From: Falsiroseomonas sp050563535
GTDB lineage: Bacteria; Pseudomonadota; Alphaproteobacteria; Acetobacterales; Acetobacteraceae
Reading direction: 5' to 3'
NCBI RefSeq assembly: GCF_050563535.1
Contig: NZ_JBNXUO010000004.1
Location: forward strand, 1-64,000
DNA: 64,000 nt
In this document: in pieces, positions 18,473 through 26,267 of the stretch
Layout: each line of letters opens with the position of its first letter
Numbering within the stretch: the stretch's first letter is position 1
Notes under the pieces: model-generated
Database searches by the model: none
The model's input: only the letters and a program-made list of their open reading frames with translations
Told to the model about the DNA's origin: nothing
Position numbers and translations under genes: made by a program

Positions 18473-18916
18473 TCAACGCCGCATGAAATGCGTGCAGAGC
18501 GCGTCCAGCACCACCGTGCCATCCGCCACGCGCGCGACCAGGTAGCGCAGCCTGGCGATGCCGAGATGGGGCTTCGACTTCGAGGTCCGGAGCTCCTCCA
18601 CCACCACGCGCATCGCCACCTCCTCGTCGGGGCGGAGCGGCGCGGGCCATTTCAGGTCGATGGCGTTGCCCCCCATGCTGACCCGGGCGATGAGCCCGCT
18701 GCGGACCATGTGGCCGAAGGCCGCCGAAAGCGTGTGCAGGCCGCTCGCGACCAGCTCGCCGAACACGGAGTCCCGCGCTGCCTCCTCGTCGAGGTGGAAG
18801 GGCTGTGCGTCGTAGCGGGCGGCGAAGTCCAGCACTTCCTGCCGGGGCAGGGCGAAGCGGCCTAGGTCGAATTCCTGGCCGGGGGAGAGGTCGTCGAAGG
18901 AGCGGATCTGTGTCAT
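18473..18916 (-). CDS. MaoC-like hot-dog fold dehydratase
   Basis: A 147-residue single hot-dog domain. The hydratase-2 motif is visible as ARYDAQPFHLDEEAAR (Asp and His are the usual catalytic pair), followed by FGELVASGLHT. MaoC-family enzymes hydrate enoyl-CoA or related thioesters, and some act on mesaconyl-CoA or are non-catalytic. ATG 18916 is preferred to an in-frame start 105 nt upstream, which adds only low-complexity Pro/Arg-rich sequence. Monocistronic, convergent with fusA. Substrate unknown. Confidence 0.85.
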   Translation of the reverse strand: MTQIRSFDDLSPGQEFDLGRFALPRQEVLDFAARYDAQPFHLDEEAARDSVFGELVASGLHTLSAAFGHMVRSGLIARVSMGGNAIDLKWPAPLRPDEEVAMRVVVEELRTSKSKPHLGIARLRYLVARVADGTVVLDALCTHFMRR

Positions 18917-19038
18917 GGCCGGGCAGGCTAGACCAGGTGGCGCGCTCAGGCACCCGGCTGCGGCGCGGGGCTGCGCTGCCGGGCGGGGGTTGCCGCGGCG
19001 TTTGCGTGGCCCGCGCCGCATCGGCTATTGCAGCGTCC

Positions 19039-20571
19039 ATGCGCACGGCCCGACGTCCCCTGATCGCCGCAGCCCTCGCCCTCGCTGCCGGCCCCGCGGC
19101 GGCGCAGATGGCGCCGGTCTCGCTGCCCGCCCCCCAGCCGCCCGCCCCGCCCGCCGATCCGGTCTCGGCCCTGCTGCGCCTGGTGGAACGCCTGAAGCGG
19201 ATCGACGAGGACGGGCTCGACCCCCGCCACTACGCCATCCCCGACGCATCGCTTGCCGCGGCCGATGCGGCGGGGTGGCGGGCGGCGCTGCACCGCTCGG
19301 CGCAGCTCGCGCTCGGCGACCTGCTGCTGGGGCGGGTGCGGGAGATGCCGGGGCGGCCGGACCTGCGGCGGGATGCCGCGGCGGCCGGGCTCGACCGGTG
19401 GCTGGCGGAGCTGGCGAATGCGCCCGACCCGGCGGCGGTGATCGACCGCGCGGCGGCCCTGCCTGAAGGCGCGGCGGCGCTGAAGGCGGAGCTGGCGCGG
19501 CAGAGGGCCATCGCCCGGCGCGGCTTCGCCCCGATCCCCGGCGAGGCGACGATCGAGCCGGGCAGCACGGATGCGCTGCGCGTGCCCGCTCTGCGCGCGC
19601 GGCTCGCGGTGGAGGATGCGGCGCTGGCCGCGGCGCCGAATGGCGGCGCGCTGTACGACGCGCCGCTCGAAGCCGCCGTGAAGCGGTGGCAGGCCCAGAA
19701 CGGGCTGGAGGCGGATGGCCGCGTCGGGCGCATCTCGCTCGGCCTGTTGAACCGGCCGCTCCAGGCGCGGGTGGACCAGCTGCGCGTCGCGCTCGACATG
19801 CGGCGGGGCGCGGCGGCGGAGCCGGCGGAGCGGCGGATCGAGGTGAACATCCCCGACTACCGGCTCTCGGTCCTGGAGGAGGGGCGCGAGCTGCTGTCGA
19901 TGGCCGTCATCGTCGGCCGGCGCGACCGCGCCACGCCGATGCTGCGCGTGCGGATGACGGCGATCCAGTTCAACCCGCCCTGGGGCGTGCCCGAACGCAA
20001 CGCGCGCGAGGACCTGCTGCCGCGCTTCCGCCGCGACCCGCAATCCATGATGGAGAAGGGCTTCCGGGTCTTCGGGATGGTCGATGGCCAGCGGCAGGAG
20101 ATCGACCCCCGCACCATCGACTGGTCGTCGGTGAACCCGCAGCGTTTCCCCTATTTCATCCGCCAGGATGCGGGCGACGCCAATGCGCTCGGCCGCATCA
20201 AGTTCATCATGCCGAACAACGACGACATCTTCATGCACGACACGCCCGACCGCCACCTGTTCCGCCGGCCCGACCGCGCCTTCTCCTCCGGCTGCATCCG
20301 GCTCGAGAGGCCGAACGACCTTATGGCGGTGCTGCTGGACGGCACGGCAGGGTGGGATGTGGCGCGGGCGCAGCGCGCGCTCGACGCGCGCACCACCAGC
20401 GCGGTCGCGCTGCGGCGACAGCTGCCTGTGACGCTTGCCTATCGCACCGTGGTGGTGGAGGGCGCGCGGGTGCGGATCCGGCCGGATGTCTACGACCTCG
20501 ATGCCGCCTATGCCCGCGTCATGGCGGCGCCGCGGCCGCAGCAGGTGGCCGCCCTGGCGGGGCGCGCGTGA
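19039..20571 (+). CDS. L,D-transpeptidase, YcbB/LdtD-like
   Basis: A 510-residue envelope enzyme that would form 3-3 cross-links in peptidoglycan or anchor proteins. It has a signal peptide (LIAAALALAAGPAAAQ), a helical scaffold (about 40-200), a peptidoglycan-binding segment (YDAPLEAAVKRWQAQNGL, about 206-223) and a YkuD domain (about 265-440). The catalytic block shows His400 in FMHDTPDRHLF and Cys419 in AFSSGCIRLERP, matching HxxxxxxxF...SxGCxR. This two-part arrangement is that of LdtD. It overlaps the DUF882 gene by one base (TGATG). The same ycbB-ycbK pairing occurs in E. coli. Confidence 0.92.
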   Translation: MRTARRPLIAAALALAAGPAAAQMAPVSLPAPQPPAPPADPVSALLRLVERLKRIDEDGLDPRHYAIPDASLAAADAAGWRAALHRSAQLALGDLLLGRVREMPGRPDLRRDAAAAGLDRWLAELANAPDPAAVIDRAAALPEGAAALKAELARQRAIARRGFAPIPGEATIEPGSTDALRVPALRARLAVEDAALAAAPNGGALYDAPLEAAVKRWQAQNGLEADGRVGRISLGLLNRPLQARVDQLRVALDMRRGAAAEPAERRIEVNIPDYRLSVLEEGRELLSMAVIVGRRDRATPMLRVRMTAIQFNPPWGVPERNAREDLLPRFRRDPQSMMEKGFRVFGMVDGQRQEIDPRTIDWSSVNPQRFPYFIRQDAGDANALGRIKFIMPNNDDIFMHDTPDRHLFRRPDRAFSSGCIRLERPNDLMAVLLDGTAGWDVARAQRALDARTTSAVALRRQLPVTLAYRTVVVEGARVRIRPDVYDLDAAYARVMAAPRPQQVAALAGRA

Positions 20572-21155
20572 TGGCGGGGCGGTTCGGCCACGGGACGGTC
20601 TGCCCCTGCTGCGGCCCGGGGGGCGAAGCGGTGCTGCCGCGGCGCGGGCTGTTCGCGGCGGCGCTGGGCCTTGGCGCGGCTGCGGCCTCGCCCGCCCTGG
20701 CGCAGGGCGGCATGCCGCGCGTGCTGCGGGTGCGCCGGCAGGTGACCAACGACACCTTCTCCGGCGTCTACTGGCGCGACGGCCGCTACGAGCGCGAGGC
20801 GCTGCGGGAGCTGGACTACGTCTTCCGCGACCTCTCGGCGGCGGAGACGACGCCGATGGACCCGCGGCTGTTCGACGTGATGAGCACGGTGGCCCGCAGC
20901 CTCGACAGCGACGAATTCTACGAGGTGGTCAGCGGCTACCGCACGCCGGAGACGAATGCGGCCCGCGCGAACCAGAGCCGCCGCGTCTCCACCGTGTCGC
21001 TCCACATGTCGGGCATGGCGGCGGATTGCCGGCTGCCGGGCCGGGTGGGCATCGGGCTTGCGCGCACGGCGGCGGACCTGCAACTCGGCGGCGTCGGGCT
21101 CTACCGCCGCGACGGCTTCGTCCACCTGGATTGCGGGCCGGTTCGCCGGTGGTAG
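20571..21155 (+). CDS. DUF882 / YcbK-like zinc peptidase M15 family protein
   Basis: A 194-residue exported protein (LFAAALGLGAAAASPALAQ signal region preceded by Arg-Arg). The M15A metal ligands are recognisable: SLHMSGMAADCRL supplies His and Asp, and DGFVHLDCGPVRRW the final His. The SGYRTPETNA motif is typical of YcbK. It probably acts on peptidoglycan stem peptides in the periplasm together with the upstream L,D-transpeptidase, with which it is translationally coupled. Confidence 0.88.
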   Translation: MAGRFGHGTVCPCCGPGGEAVLPRRGLFAAALGLGAAAASPALAQGGMPRVLRVRRQVTNDTFSGVYWRDGRYEREALRELDYVFRDLSAAETTPMDPRLFDVMSTVARSLDSDEFYEVVSGYRTPETNAARANQSRRVSTVSLHMSGMAADCRLPGRVGIGLARTAADLQLGGVGLYRRDGFVHLDCGPVRRW

Positions 21156-22060
21156 CCACGCCCCGCCTCCGCGAGGTGGAGGCGGGGGTGCTGCGCGTCG
21201 CCTTCGCGGAATACGGGCCGCCGGATGGCTGGCCCGCCGTGCTGCTGCACGGCTTCCCCTACGACATCCACGCCTATGCCGAGGTCGCTCCCCGCCTGGC
21301 GGCGGCGGGTGCGCGCGTGGTGGTGCCGCATCTGCGCGGCTTCGGGCCGACGCGCTTCCTGTCCGGCATGACGCCGCGGTCCGGCCAGCAGGCGGTGCTG
21401 GCGCAGGACCTGCTGGCGCTGCTCGATGCACTCGGCATCGCCGGGGCGGTCCTGGGCGGATATGACTGGGGCGGGCGGGCGGCCTGCATCTGCGCCGCGC
21501 TCTGGCCGGGGCGGGTGCGCGGCCTGGTCACGGTGAATGGCTGGAACATCCAGGACATCGCCCGTTCCGCCGAACCGCAGGCGCCGGAGCGTGAATGGCG
21601 GCACTGGTACCAGTACTACCTCCACGGCGAACGCGGCCACGCCGGGCTGGCGCGCAACCGGCGGGAGTTCTGCCGGCTGCTCTGGCGGCTCTGGTCGCCG
21701 ACATGGGCCTTCGACGAGGCGACCTTCGCCCGCAGCGCCGCCGCCTTCGACAACCCGGACTTCGTCGAGGTGGTGGTGCATTCCTACCGGCACCGCTACG
21801 CCCTGGTCGCCGGCGACCCGGCGGCGGAGGTGGTGGAGCGGGAACTGGCGCGGCTGCCCGCCATCGGCGTGCCGACGATCCATCTCGACGGCGCGGATGA
21901 CGGGGTGAGCCCTCCGGCCGGCGCGGCGGATCGCGGGCGCTTCGGCGGCCCGTATGAATATCGCCTGGTGCCCGGCGCCGGGCACAACCTGCCGCAGGAA
22001 GCGCCGGAGTCCTTCGCACGGGCGATGCTGGACGTGGCGGGCGGGCAGGCGCGGCGATAG
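21149..22060 (+). CDS. Alpha/beta hydrolase, epoxide hydrolase/dehalogenase-like
   Basis: A 303-residue alpha/beta fold enzyme. The oxyanion motif LLHGFPYD is followed by the elbow GGYDWGG, which places an aspartate (Asp106) as nucleophile, as in epoxide hydrolases and haloacetate dehalogenases. HLDGADDG and the final GAGHNLPQE supply the acid and histidine. The GTG start 21149 lies 7 nt inside the DUF882 gene, so it is probably the last gene of that operon. Substrate unknown. The intact Asp nucleophile contrasts with the tandem hydrolase at 35790. Confidence 0.85.
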   Translation: MVATPRLREVEAGVLRVAFAEYGPPDGWPAVLLHGFPYDIHAYAEVAPRLAAAGARVVVPHLRGFGPTRFLSGMTPRSGQQAVLAQDLLALLDALGIAGAVLGGYDWGGRAACICAALWPGRVRGLVTVNGWNIQDIARSAEPQAPEREWRHWYQYYLHGERGHAGLARNRREFCRLLWRLWSPTWAFDEATFARSAAAFDNPDFVEVVVHSYRHRYALVAGDPAAEVVERELARLPAIGVPTIHLDGADDGVSPPAGAADRGRFGGPYEYRLVPGAGHNLPQEAPESFARAMLDVAGGQARR

Positions 22061-22073
22061 CCGCGGCCTGCCC

Positions 22074-22523
22074 TCAGCCCCCCTCCTGCCAGGGATCGGC
22101 GAAGCGCAGCCCGGCGGCGCGGAAGGCGCAGCCCATCGCGATGGCCGCACCCATCGCGGCATAGGCGCCCGCGCCGGGCAGGCGCGCGACCAGGCAGGCC
22201 AGCGCCTCGCGCCGGGGGCCGCGCTGGGCAAGGGCGGCGACCAGCAGCAGCGCCGCCTCGTCGCCGGCGATGTTCGGGCAGAGCGGGCAGCCGAGCCGCA
22301 GGCCGGGCGCGGCGACCGCGCGCATCAGGGCATCGAGCGGCGCCGCGGCGGCCCCGGCCGATTCGGCGGCGAGCAGCCGGCGCAGTGCCGGTTCCGGCGG
22401 CACCCCCCGCCGTGCCTCGGCCGCCCAGAGCCGCGCGGCATCGACCAGCAGCCGCTCGGCCGCGGGCAGGGCATCGGTCTCGCAGGTGGTCCAGGGCCAG
22501 AGGGGCAGGCCGCGAGTCGCCAT
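22074..22523 (-). CDS. Hypothetical protein with a CxxC motif
   Basis: A 149-residue Ala-rich helical protein I cannot place. ATG 22523 is preceded by AGGGAGA at suitable spacing. A central LGCPLCPNIAGDEAALLLV segment contains CxxC just before a DEA motif. Small alphaproteobacterial proteins of unknown function with a similar Cys-then-DExxLL layout exist, but I cannot name the family with confidence. It is convergent with the hydrolase (14 bp between stops) and divergent from the methyltransferase. Confidence 0.6.
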   Translation of the reverse strand: MATRGLPLWPWTTCETDALPAAERLLVDAARLWAAEARRGVPPEPALRRLLAAESAGAAAAPLDALMRAVAAPGLRLGCPLCPNIAGDEAALLLVAALAQRGPRREALACLVARLPGAGAYAAMGAAIAMGCAFRAAGLRFADPWQEGG

Positions 22524-22562
22524 GGTCGTGCTCTCCCTGTAGGGCGGCCAGAGATATCGCAG

Positions 22563-22573
22563 ATGCGACGCAT
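22563..22573. promoter_or_regulatory. Short palindrome in a divergent promoter region
   Basis: ATGCG-A-CGCAT is a perfect 5-1-5 palindrome in the 176-bp gap between two divergent genes (starts at 22523 and 22700). It could be an operator half-site pair. There is no repeat elsewhere nearby to strengthen it. Confidence 0.2.
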
Positions 22574-22699
22574 TCGCAAATACGGCCATCCGCAATCTCT
22601 CACGCTTCCGTGATCCTGCGTGGCGTCCGGGCTCCGGTGGATGGTGCGCCGCATGGTGCCCGCCTACCGTCGCCGGCAAGATCGGGAGAAGGTTGGGAC

Positions 22700-23842
22700 A
22701 TGTCGGAAGTCCAGGGGCGAAGCGCCGCGGAGATCGCGCGGCGGAAGGCGGAGATCGTCGCCGCGCATGGGCCCTGGACCGCGCATGACATCCATCTCGG
22801 CCACGGCGTCTACACGACGGATTTCGACTGGCACGGCATCCATCCGCGGACCGCGAAGATCATCCGCGCCATCCATGACCTGGTCGGGCCGGACATGTCG
22901 CGCCACCGCGTGCTGGACCTCGGCTGCCTCGAAGGGCTGCTCGCGGTGGAGGCGGCGCTGTACGGCTGCCATTCCGTCGGCGTCGAGGTGCGCGACGACA
23001 GCCTGGCCAAGGCGAATTTCGCGAAGGAGATGCTGGGCCTCGACCGGCTGCGCTTCGTGAAGGGCGATGCCACGCGGCTCGACGAGCTGGACCTGCCGGA
23101 ACTGCGCGACGGCGGCTTCGACGCCGTGCTGTGCTGCGGGCTGTTCTACCATTTCGACGCGCCGGACCTGCTGCCCTTCCTGCGCGCCATGCACCGCACG
23201 ACCCGCCGCCTCCTCGTGCTCGACACGCATGTCGCCTTCGAGGCGACGGAACGCTTCTCCTCCGGCGGGCGGAGCTACGAGGGCTACTCCATCCGGGAGC
23301 ACCCGGCGGACACGACGGAGGAGCGGCGCGCCAAGGCGCTCTGGGCGTCGCACATGAACGACCACTCCTTCATCCCGACGCTGCCGTCGCTGCTGAACAT
23401 GCTGCACGATGCGGGCTTCGACACGGTGCTGGAATCGCATTTCCCGCGCCACGCGCATCTGACGCAGGACCGCGTGATCCTGTTCGCGCTGAAGACCGCG
23501 CCCTTCGCGGTCCGCAACTGGCCCGACCACCCGGAATGGCCGGACTTCCGCATCGACGAGCCGGACCCACGGCCGCGGCTGACGCAGTGGCCGGATTTCG
23601 GCCCGGTCGCGAACCGCCACACCCTCCTCGTCCCGCCGCCCCCCGCGCCGCCGCCGGAACCGCCCCCTGCGCCGCCGGCCGCGCCGGTGCCGCCGGAGGT
23701 CCCGGGCATCGCCGGGATGCAGGCCGCTCTCGCCCGGATCGAGGCGCGGCAGGCGCAGCAGGGTGAGGTGCTGTCCCTGCTCGACCGGGCGCTGCAGCGT
23801 GCGCTCGGCCTCTGGATGCGGCTGCCCGGGCGGCGCCGCTGA
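22700..23842 (+). CDS. Class I SAM-dependent methyltransferase with proline-rich C-terminal extension
   Basis: A 380-residue protein. The SAM-binding glycine loop VLDLGCLEG is at about 71-79, with acidic VGVEVRDDS and a DAVLCCGLFYHF segment after it. These resemble tRNA U34 (CmoB-like) and other methyltransferases that act on small or macromolecular acceptors. Residues about 312-345 are almost only Pro, Ala and Glu. A helical tail (MQAALARIEARQAQQGEVLSL) follows and could form a coiled coil. The acceptor is unknown. ATG 22700 has a GGGAGAAGG site upstream. Confidence 0.8.
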   Translation: MSEVQGRSAAEIARRKAEIVAAHGPWTAHDIHLGHGVYTTDFDWHGIHPRTAKIIRAIHDLVGPDMSRHRVLDLGCLEGLLAVEAALYGCHSVGVEVRDDSLAKANFAKEMLGLDRLRFVKGDATRLDELDLPELRDGGFDAVLCCGLFYHFDAPDLLPFLRAMHRTTRRLLVLDTHVAFEATERFSSGGRSYEGYSIREHPADTTEERRAKALWASHMNDHSFIPTLPSLLNMLHDAGFDTVLESHFPRHAHLTQDRVILFALKTAPFAVRNWPDHPEWPDFRIDEPDPRPRLTQWPDFGPVANRHTLLVPPPPAPPPEPPPAPPAAPVPPEVPGIAGMQAALARIEARQAQQGEVLSLLDRALQRALGLWMRLPGRRR

Positions 23843-23851
23843 CGGCGCGTC

Positions 23852-25234
23852 CTAGGCCAGGTGCAGCGCCCCGGTGCCGTCAAGGCGCAGCGGCGCCGTG
23901 CCGGGGCGGCTGGCGAAGACCTCCACCGGGTGGAACAGGTAGAGCCAGGGCGGGTTGGCGTTCAGCCGGTGCAGGCAGGCGGCATAGGCCGCCTCGCGCT
24001 CCGCATCCCCCGTCGCGCGGTTCGCCGCCTCGATCAGCGGCTCCAGCACCGGGTCGTCATGGCCCTGCCACCAGGGGCCCTGCACGGCGGAGGAGATCTT
24101 GTCGTTCAGCACGCGGAAGGTGCCATGCGGCGTGCTGTCGAAGATCGCCATGTCGCCGATCCGCTTGCGCCCGACCTCCCGCGCATATTCGGGGCGGTCC
24201 GGCTGCACCTCGATCCGCGTCGCGATGCCGATGCGCGCGAGGTCCTGCGCCACCGCCTCGCTGACCTCCCGCGCCTTCTCCGGCATGGTCAGGGGCGTGC
24301 GCAGGTGCAGGGGGCCGCCGATGCCGGCCGCGTCGAACAGCCGCCGCGCCAGGTCGGGGTCGTGCGGGATGGGGGCCGGCGGCGCGGCGCGCATGCCGAG
24401 ATGCAGCGGGCTGACCACCGTGCTGGCCTCCACGCCCAGCCCGTGGAACAGGCGGTCGATGATGGCCCGGCGGTCCACCGCATGGTTCACGGCGCGCCGC
24501 GCCGCGGGGTGGGCGAAGGCGCCCTCGCGGCAGTTGAGGTAGAACATCACGGACAGCGTGTTGACCGAGCGTCCCCAGGCCAGCGGCGCCGCGAAATCCG
24601 GCCCGGCTTCCAGCCTTTCGAGGTTCATCGCCGCATCGGCGTAGCCTTCGCGCAGCGCGTCCAGCCGGGCCTCCGCACCGGCGATGGCGGCGAAGGTGAT
24701 CCGGTCCGGCCCCGTGCCGCGCAGCCGTTCCAGCACCGCGGGGCCGCCCGGGGCGTGGGCCGCAACGCGATAGGGGCCGGTGCCCAGCACCGGCGCGCCG
24801 GCCGCATCCTCCCGTACCGCAAAGAATTCCGTGAGGATATCGGGAAGGTCGGCGAAGGGCGTCGGGTTCTCGACCATCAGGATGTCCGGCGCCGGCGCCG
24901 ACAGCCGCGTTTGCGCGAAGTAGCGCGCATAGGCCCAGCGCATCCCGAAGCTGTCGACCGATTCGAGGATGCGCCCGATCGTGCCGAGCACATGGTCCGC
25001 CGTGCAGGGCACGCCGTCATGGAAGGCGGCGCCCGGGCGGATGCGGAAGCGCCAGCGCCGCCCGCCTTCCGATGCCTCCCACCCGGCCAGCAGGCCGGGC
25101 AGCACCGTGCCGTCGCGCCAGCGCAGCAGCGGCTCGAACACCAGGGCCTTCAGCGTCAGGACGGAGGTGTCGTCGGTGACGCGGTCGGGCGGCAGGAAGC
25201 GGCAGTTCTCCGCGGCGATCCGCAGGTGGTGCAT
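23852..25234 (-). CDS. Family 5 (peptide/opine-type) substrate-binding-like protein without a signal peptide
   Basis: A 460-residue protein with the SBP_bac_5 layout: KALVFEPLLRWRDG, WRFRIRPGAAFHDG, VLGTGPYRVAA and ARRAVNHAVDRRAI. Members normally bind peptides, opines or nickel in the periplasm for an ABC importer. Unlike the two other family 5 proteins in this window it starts directly with MHHLRIAAEN and has no hydrophobic leader. No in-frame upstream start provides one, because the Bug stop lies only 5 bp before its ATG. It is therefore either cytoplasmic or exported by an unusual route. Co-transcribed with the Bug receptor and acyl-CoA ligase. Confidence 0.82.
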   Translation of the reverse strand: MHHLRIAAENCRFLPPDRVTDDTSVLTLKALVFEPLLRWRDGTVLPGLLAGWEASEGGRRWRFRIRPGAAFHDGVPCTADHVLGTIGRILESVDSFGMRWAYARYFAQTRLSAPAPDILMVENPTPFADLPDILTEFFAVREDAAGAPVLGTGPYRVAAHAPGGPAVLERLRGTGPDRITFAAIAGAEARLDALREGYADAAMNLERLEAGPDFAAPLAWGRSVNTLSVMFYLNCREGAFAHPAARRAVNHAVDRRAIIDRLFHGLGVEASTVVSPLHLGMRAAPPAPIPHDPDLARRLFDAAGIGGPLHLRTPLTMPEKAREVSEAVAQDLARIGIATRIEVQPDRPEYAREVGRKRIGDMAIFDSTPHGTFRVLNDKISSAVQGPWWQGHDDPVLEPLIEAANRATGDAEREAAYAACLHRLNANPPWLYLFHPVEVFASRPGTAPLRLDGTGALHLA

Positions 25235-25239
25235 GGCGG

Positions 25240-26208
25240 CTATTGCGGCTCGAAGCGGGACAGGATGGGTTCCCACTTGCGTTCCTCCGCCTGCATGAAG
25301 GCCAGGTGCTGCGCGGCGGAGGAGGGGGTGATGTCGATCGCCAGGCGCTCGAACTCCGCGCGGTTCTGCGCGCTGGCGAAGACGGCGTCGAAGGCCTGGC
25401 GGATGCGCGCGATGGCGGCGGGCGGCGTGCCTTTCGGCGTGAACAAGCCCATCCAGCTCAGCACCGAATAGCCGGGCACGCCGGCTTCCGCGACCGTCGG
25501 CAGTTCCGGCAGGCTCGGCGCGCGCGTGTCGCCGGTGACGGCGAGGCCGCGCCAGTGGCCGGCGCGGATCGGCTCGACCGAGGTCGCGATGGTGTTGAAC
25601 ATCACCTGCACCGCGCCGTTGGTCAGGTCCGTCCGCGCCAGCGCGTCGCCGCGATAGGGGACGTGCACCATCTCCGTCCCCGTCATGCGCATGAACAGCT
25701 CGCCCGACAGGTGGATCGACCCGCCCGCGCCGGCCGAGGCGAAGTTGAGCCGGCCGGGATTGGCGCGCAGATGCGCGATGAATTCCGGCACGCTGCGCAC
25801 GGGCAGCGAGGGATGCACGACCAGCACGTTGGGCGAGGCGAACATGAGGCCGAGCGGCTCGAAGTCCCGTTCCCAGCGGAAGGGCGTGTCGCGGATCAGG
25901 TAGCGGGTGTTGATGATGTTGGGCCCGGTCGCGAGCAGCGTGTAGCCATCGGCCGGAGACCGCGCGGCGGCGTCCACGCCGATGTTGCCGCCCGCGCCGG
26001 CCCGGTTGTCCACGACGACCCGTTGCGGCAGTTCGCGCGACAGCGCATCGGCGAAGGCGCGGGCCTGCGTGTCCGTGCCGCCGCCCGGCGGGAAGGGCAC
26101 GACCAGGCGGATGGGCCGTTCGGGAAAGGCCGCGGTCTGCGCGAGGGCGGGCAGCGGCAGCAGCGCCGCGGCGGCAAGCAGGCTTCGGCGGGTCGGGCGC
26201 GGATGCAT
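25240..26208 (-). CDS. Bug/TctC family tripartite tricarboxylate transporter substrate-binding protein
   Basis: A 322-residue periplasmic receptor with a signal peptide (RRSLLAAAALLPLPALAQ). Family signatures are YPERPIRLVVPF-like FPERPIRLVVPFPPGG, VDNRAGAGGNIG and VPYRGDALA. Bug proteins bind carboxylates or amino acids. No TctA or TctB membrane genes are nearby, which is usual for orphan Bug receptors in this lineage. ATG 26208 has AGGGAGA upstream and replaces an in-frame start at 26271 that would bury the signal. It precedes the signal-less family 5 gene by 5 bp. Confidence 0.93.
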   Translation of the reverse strand: MHPRPTRRSLLAAAALLPLPALAQTAAFPERPIRLVVPFPPGGGTDTQARAFADALSRELPQRVVVDNRAGAGGNIGVDAAARSPADGYTLLATGPNIINTRYLIRDTPFRWERDFEPLGLMFASPNVLVVHPSLPVRSVPEFIAHLRANPGRLNFASAGAGGSIHLSGELFMRMTGTEMVHVPYRGDALARTDLTNGAVQVMFNTIATSVEPIRAGHWRGLAVTGDTRAPSLPELPTVAEAGVPGYSVLSWMGLFTPKGTPPAAIARIRQAFDAVFASAQNRAEFERLAIDITPSSAAQHLAFMQAEERKWEPILSRFEPQ

Positions 26209-26267
26209 CGTCGTCTCCCTGTCGTTGCGGGGAGTTTCGGGCAGCCTCCGCCGCCGCGCAACGGCTT

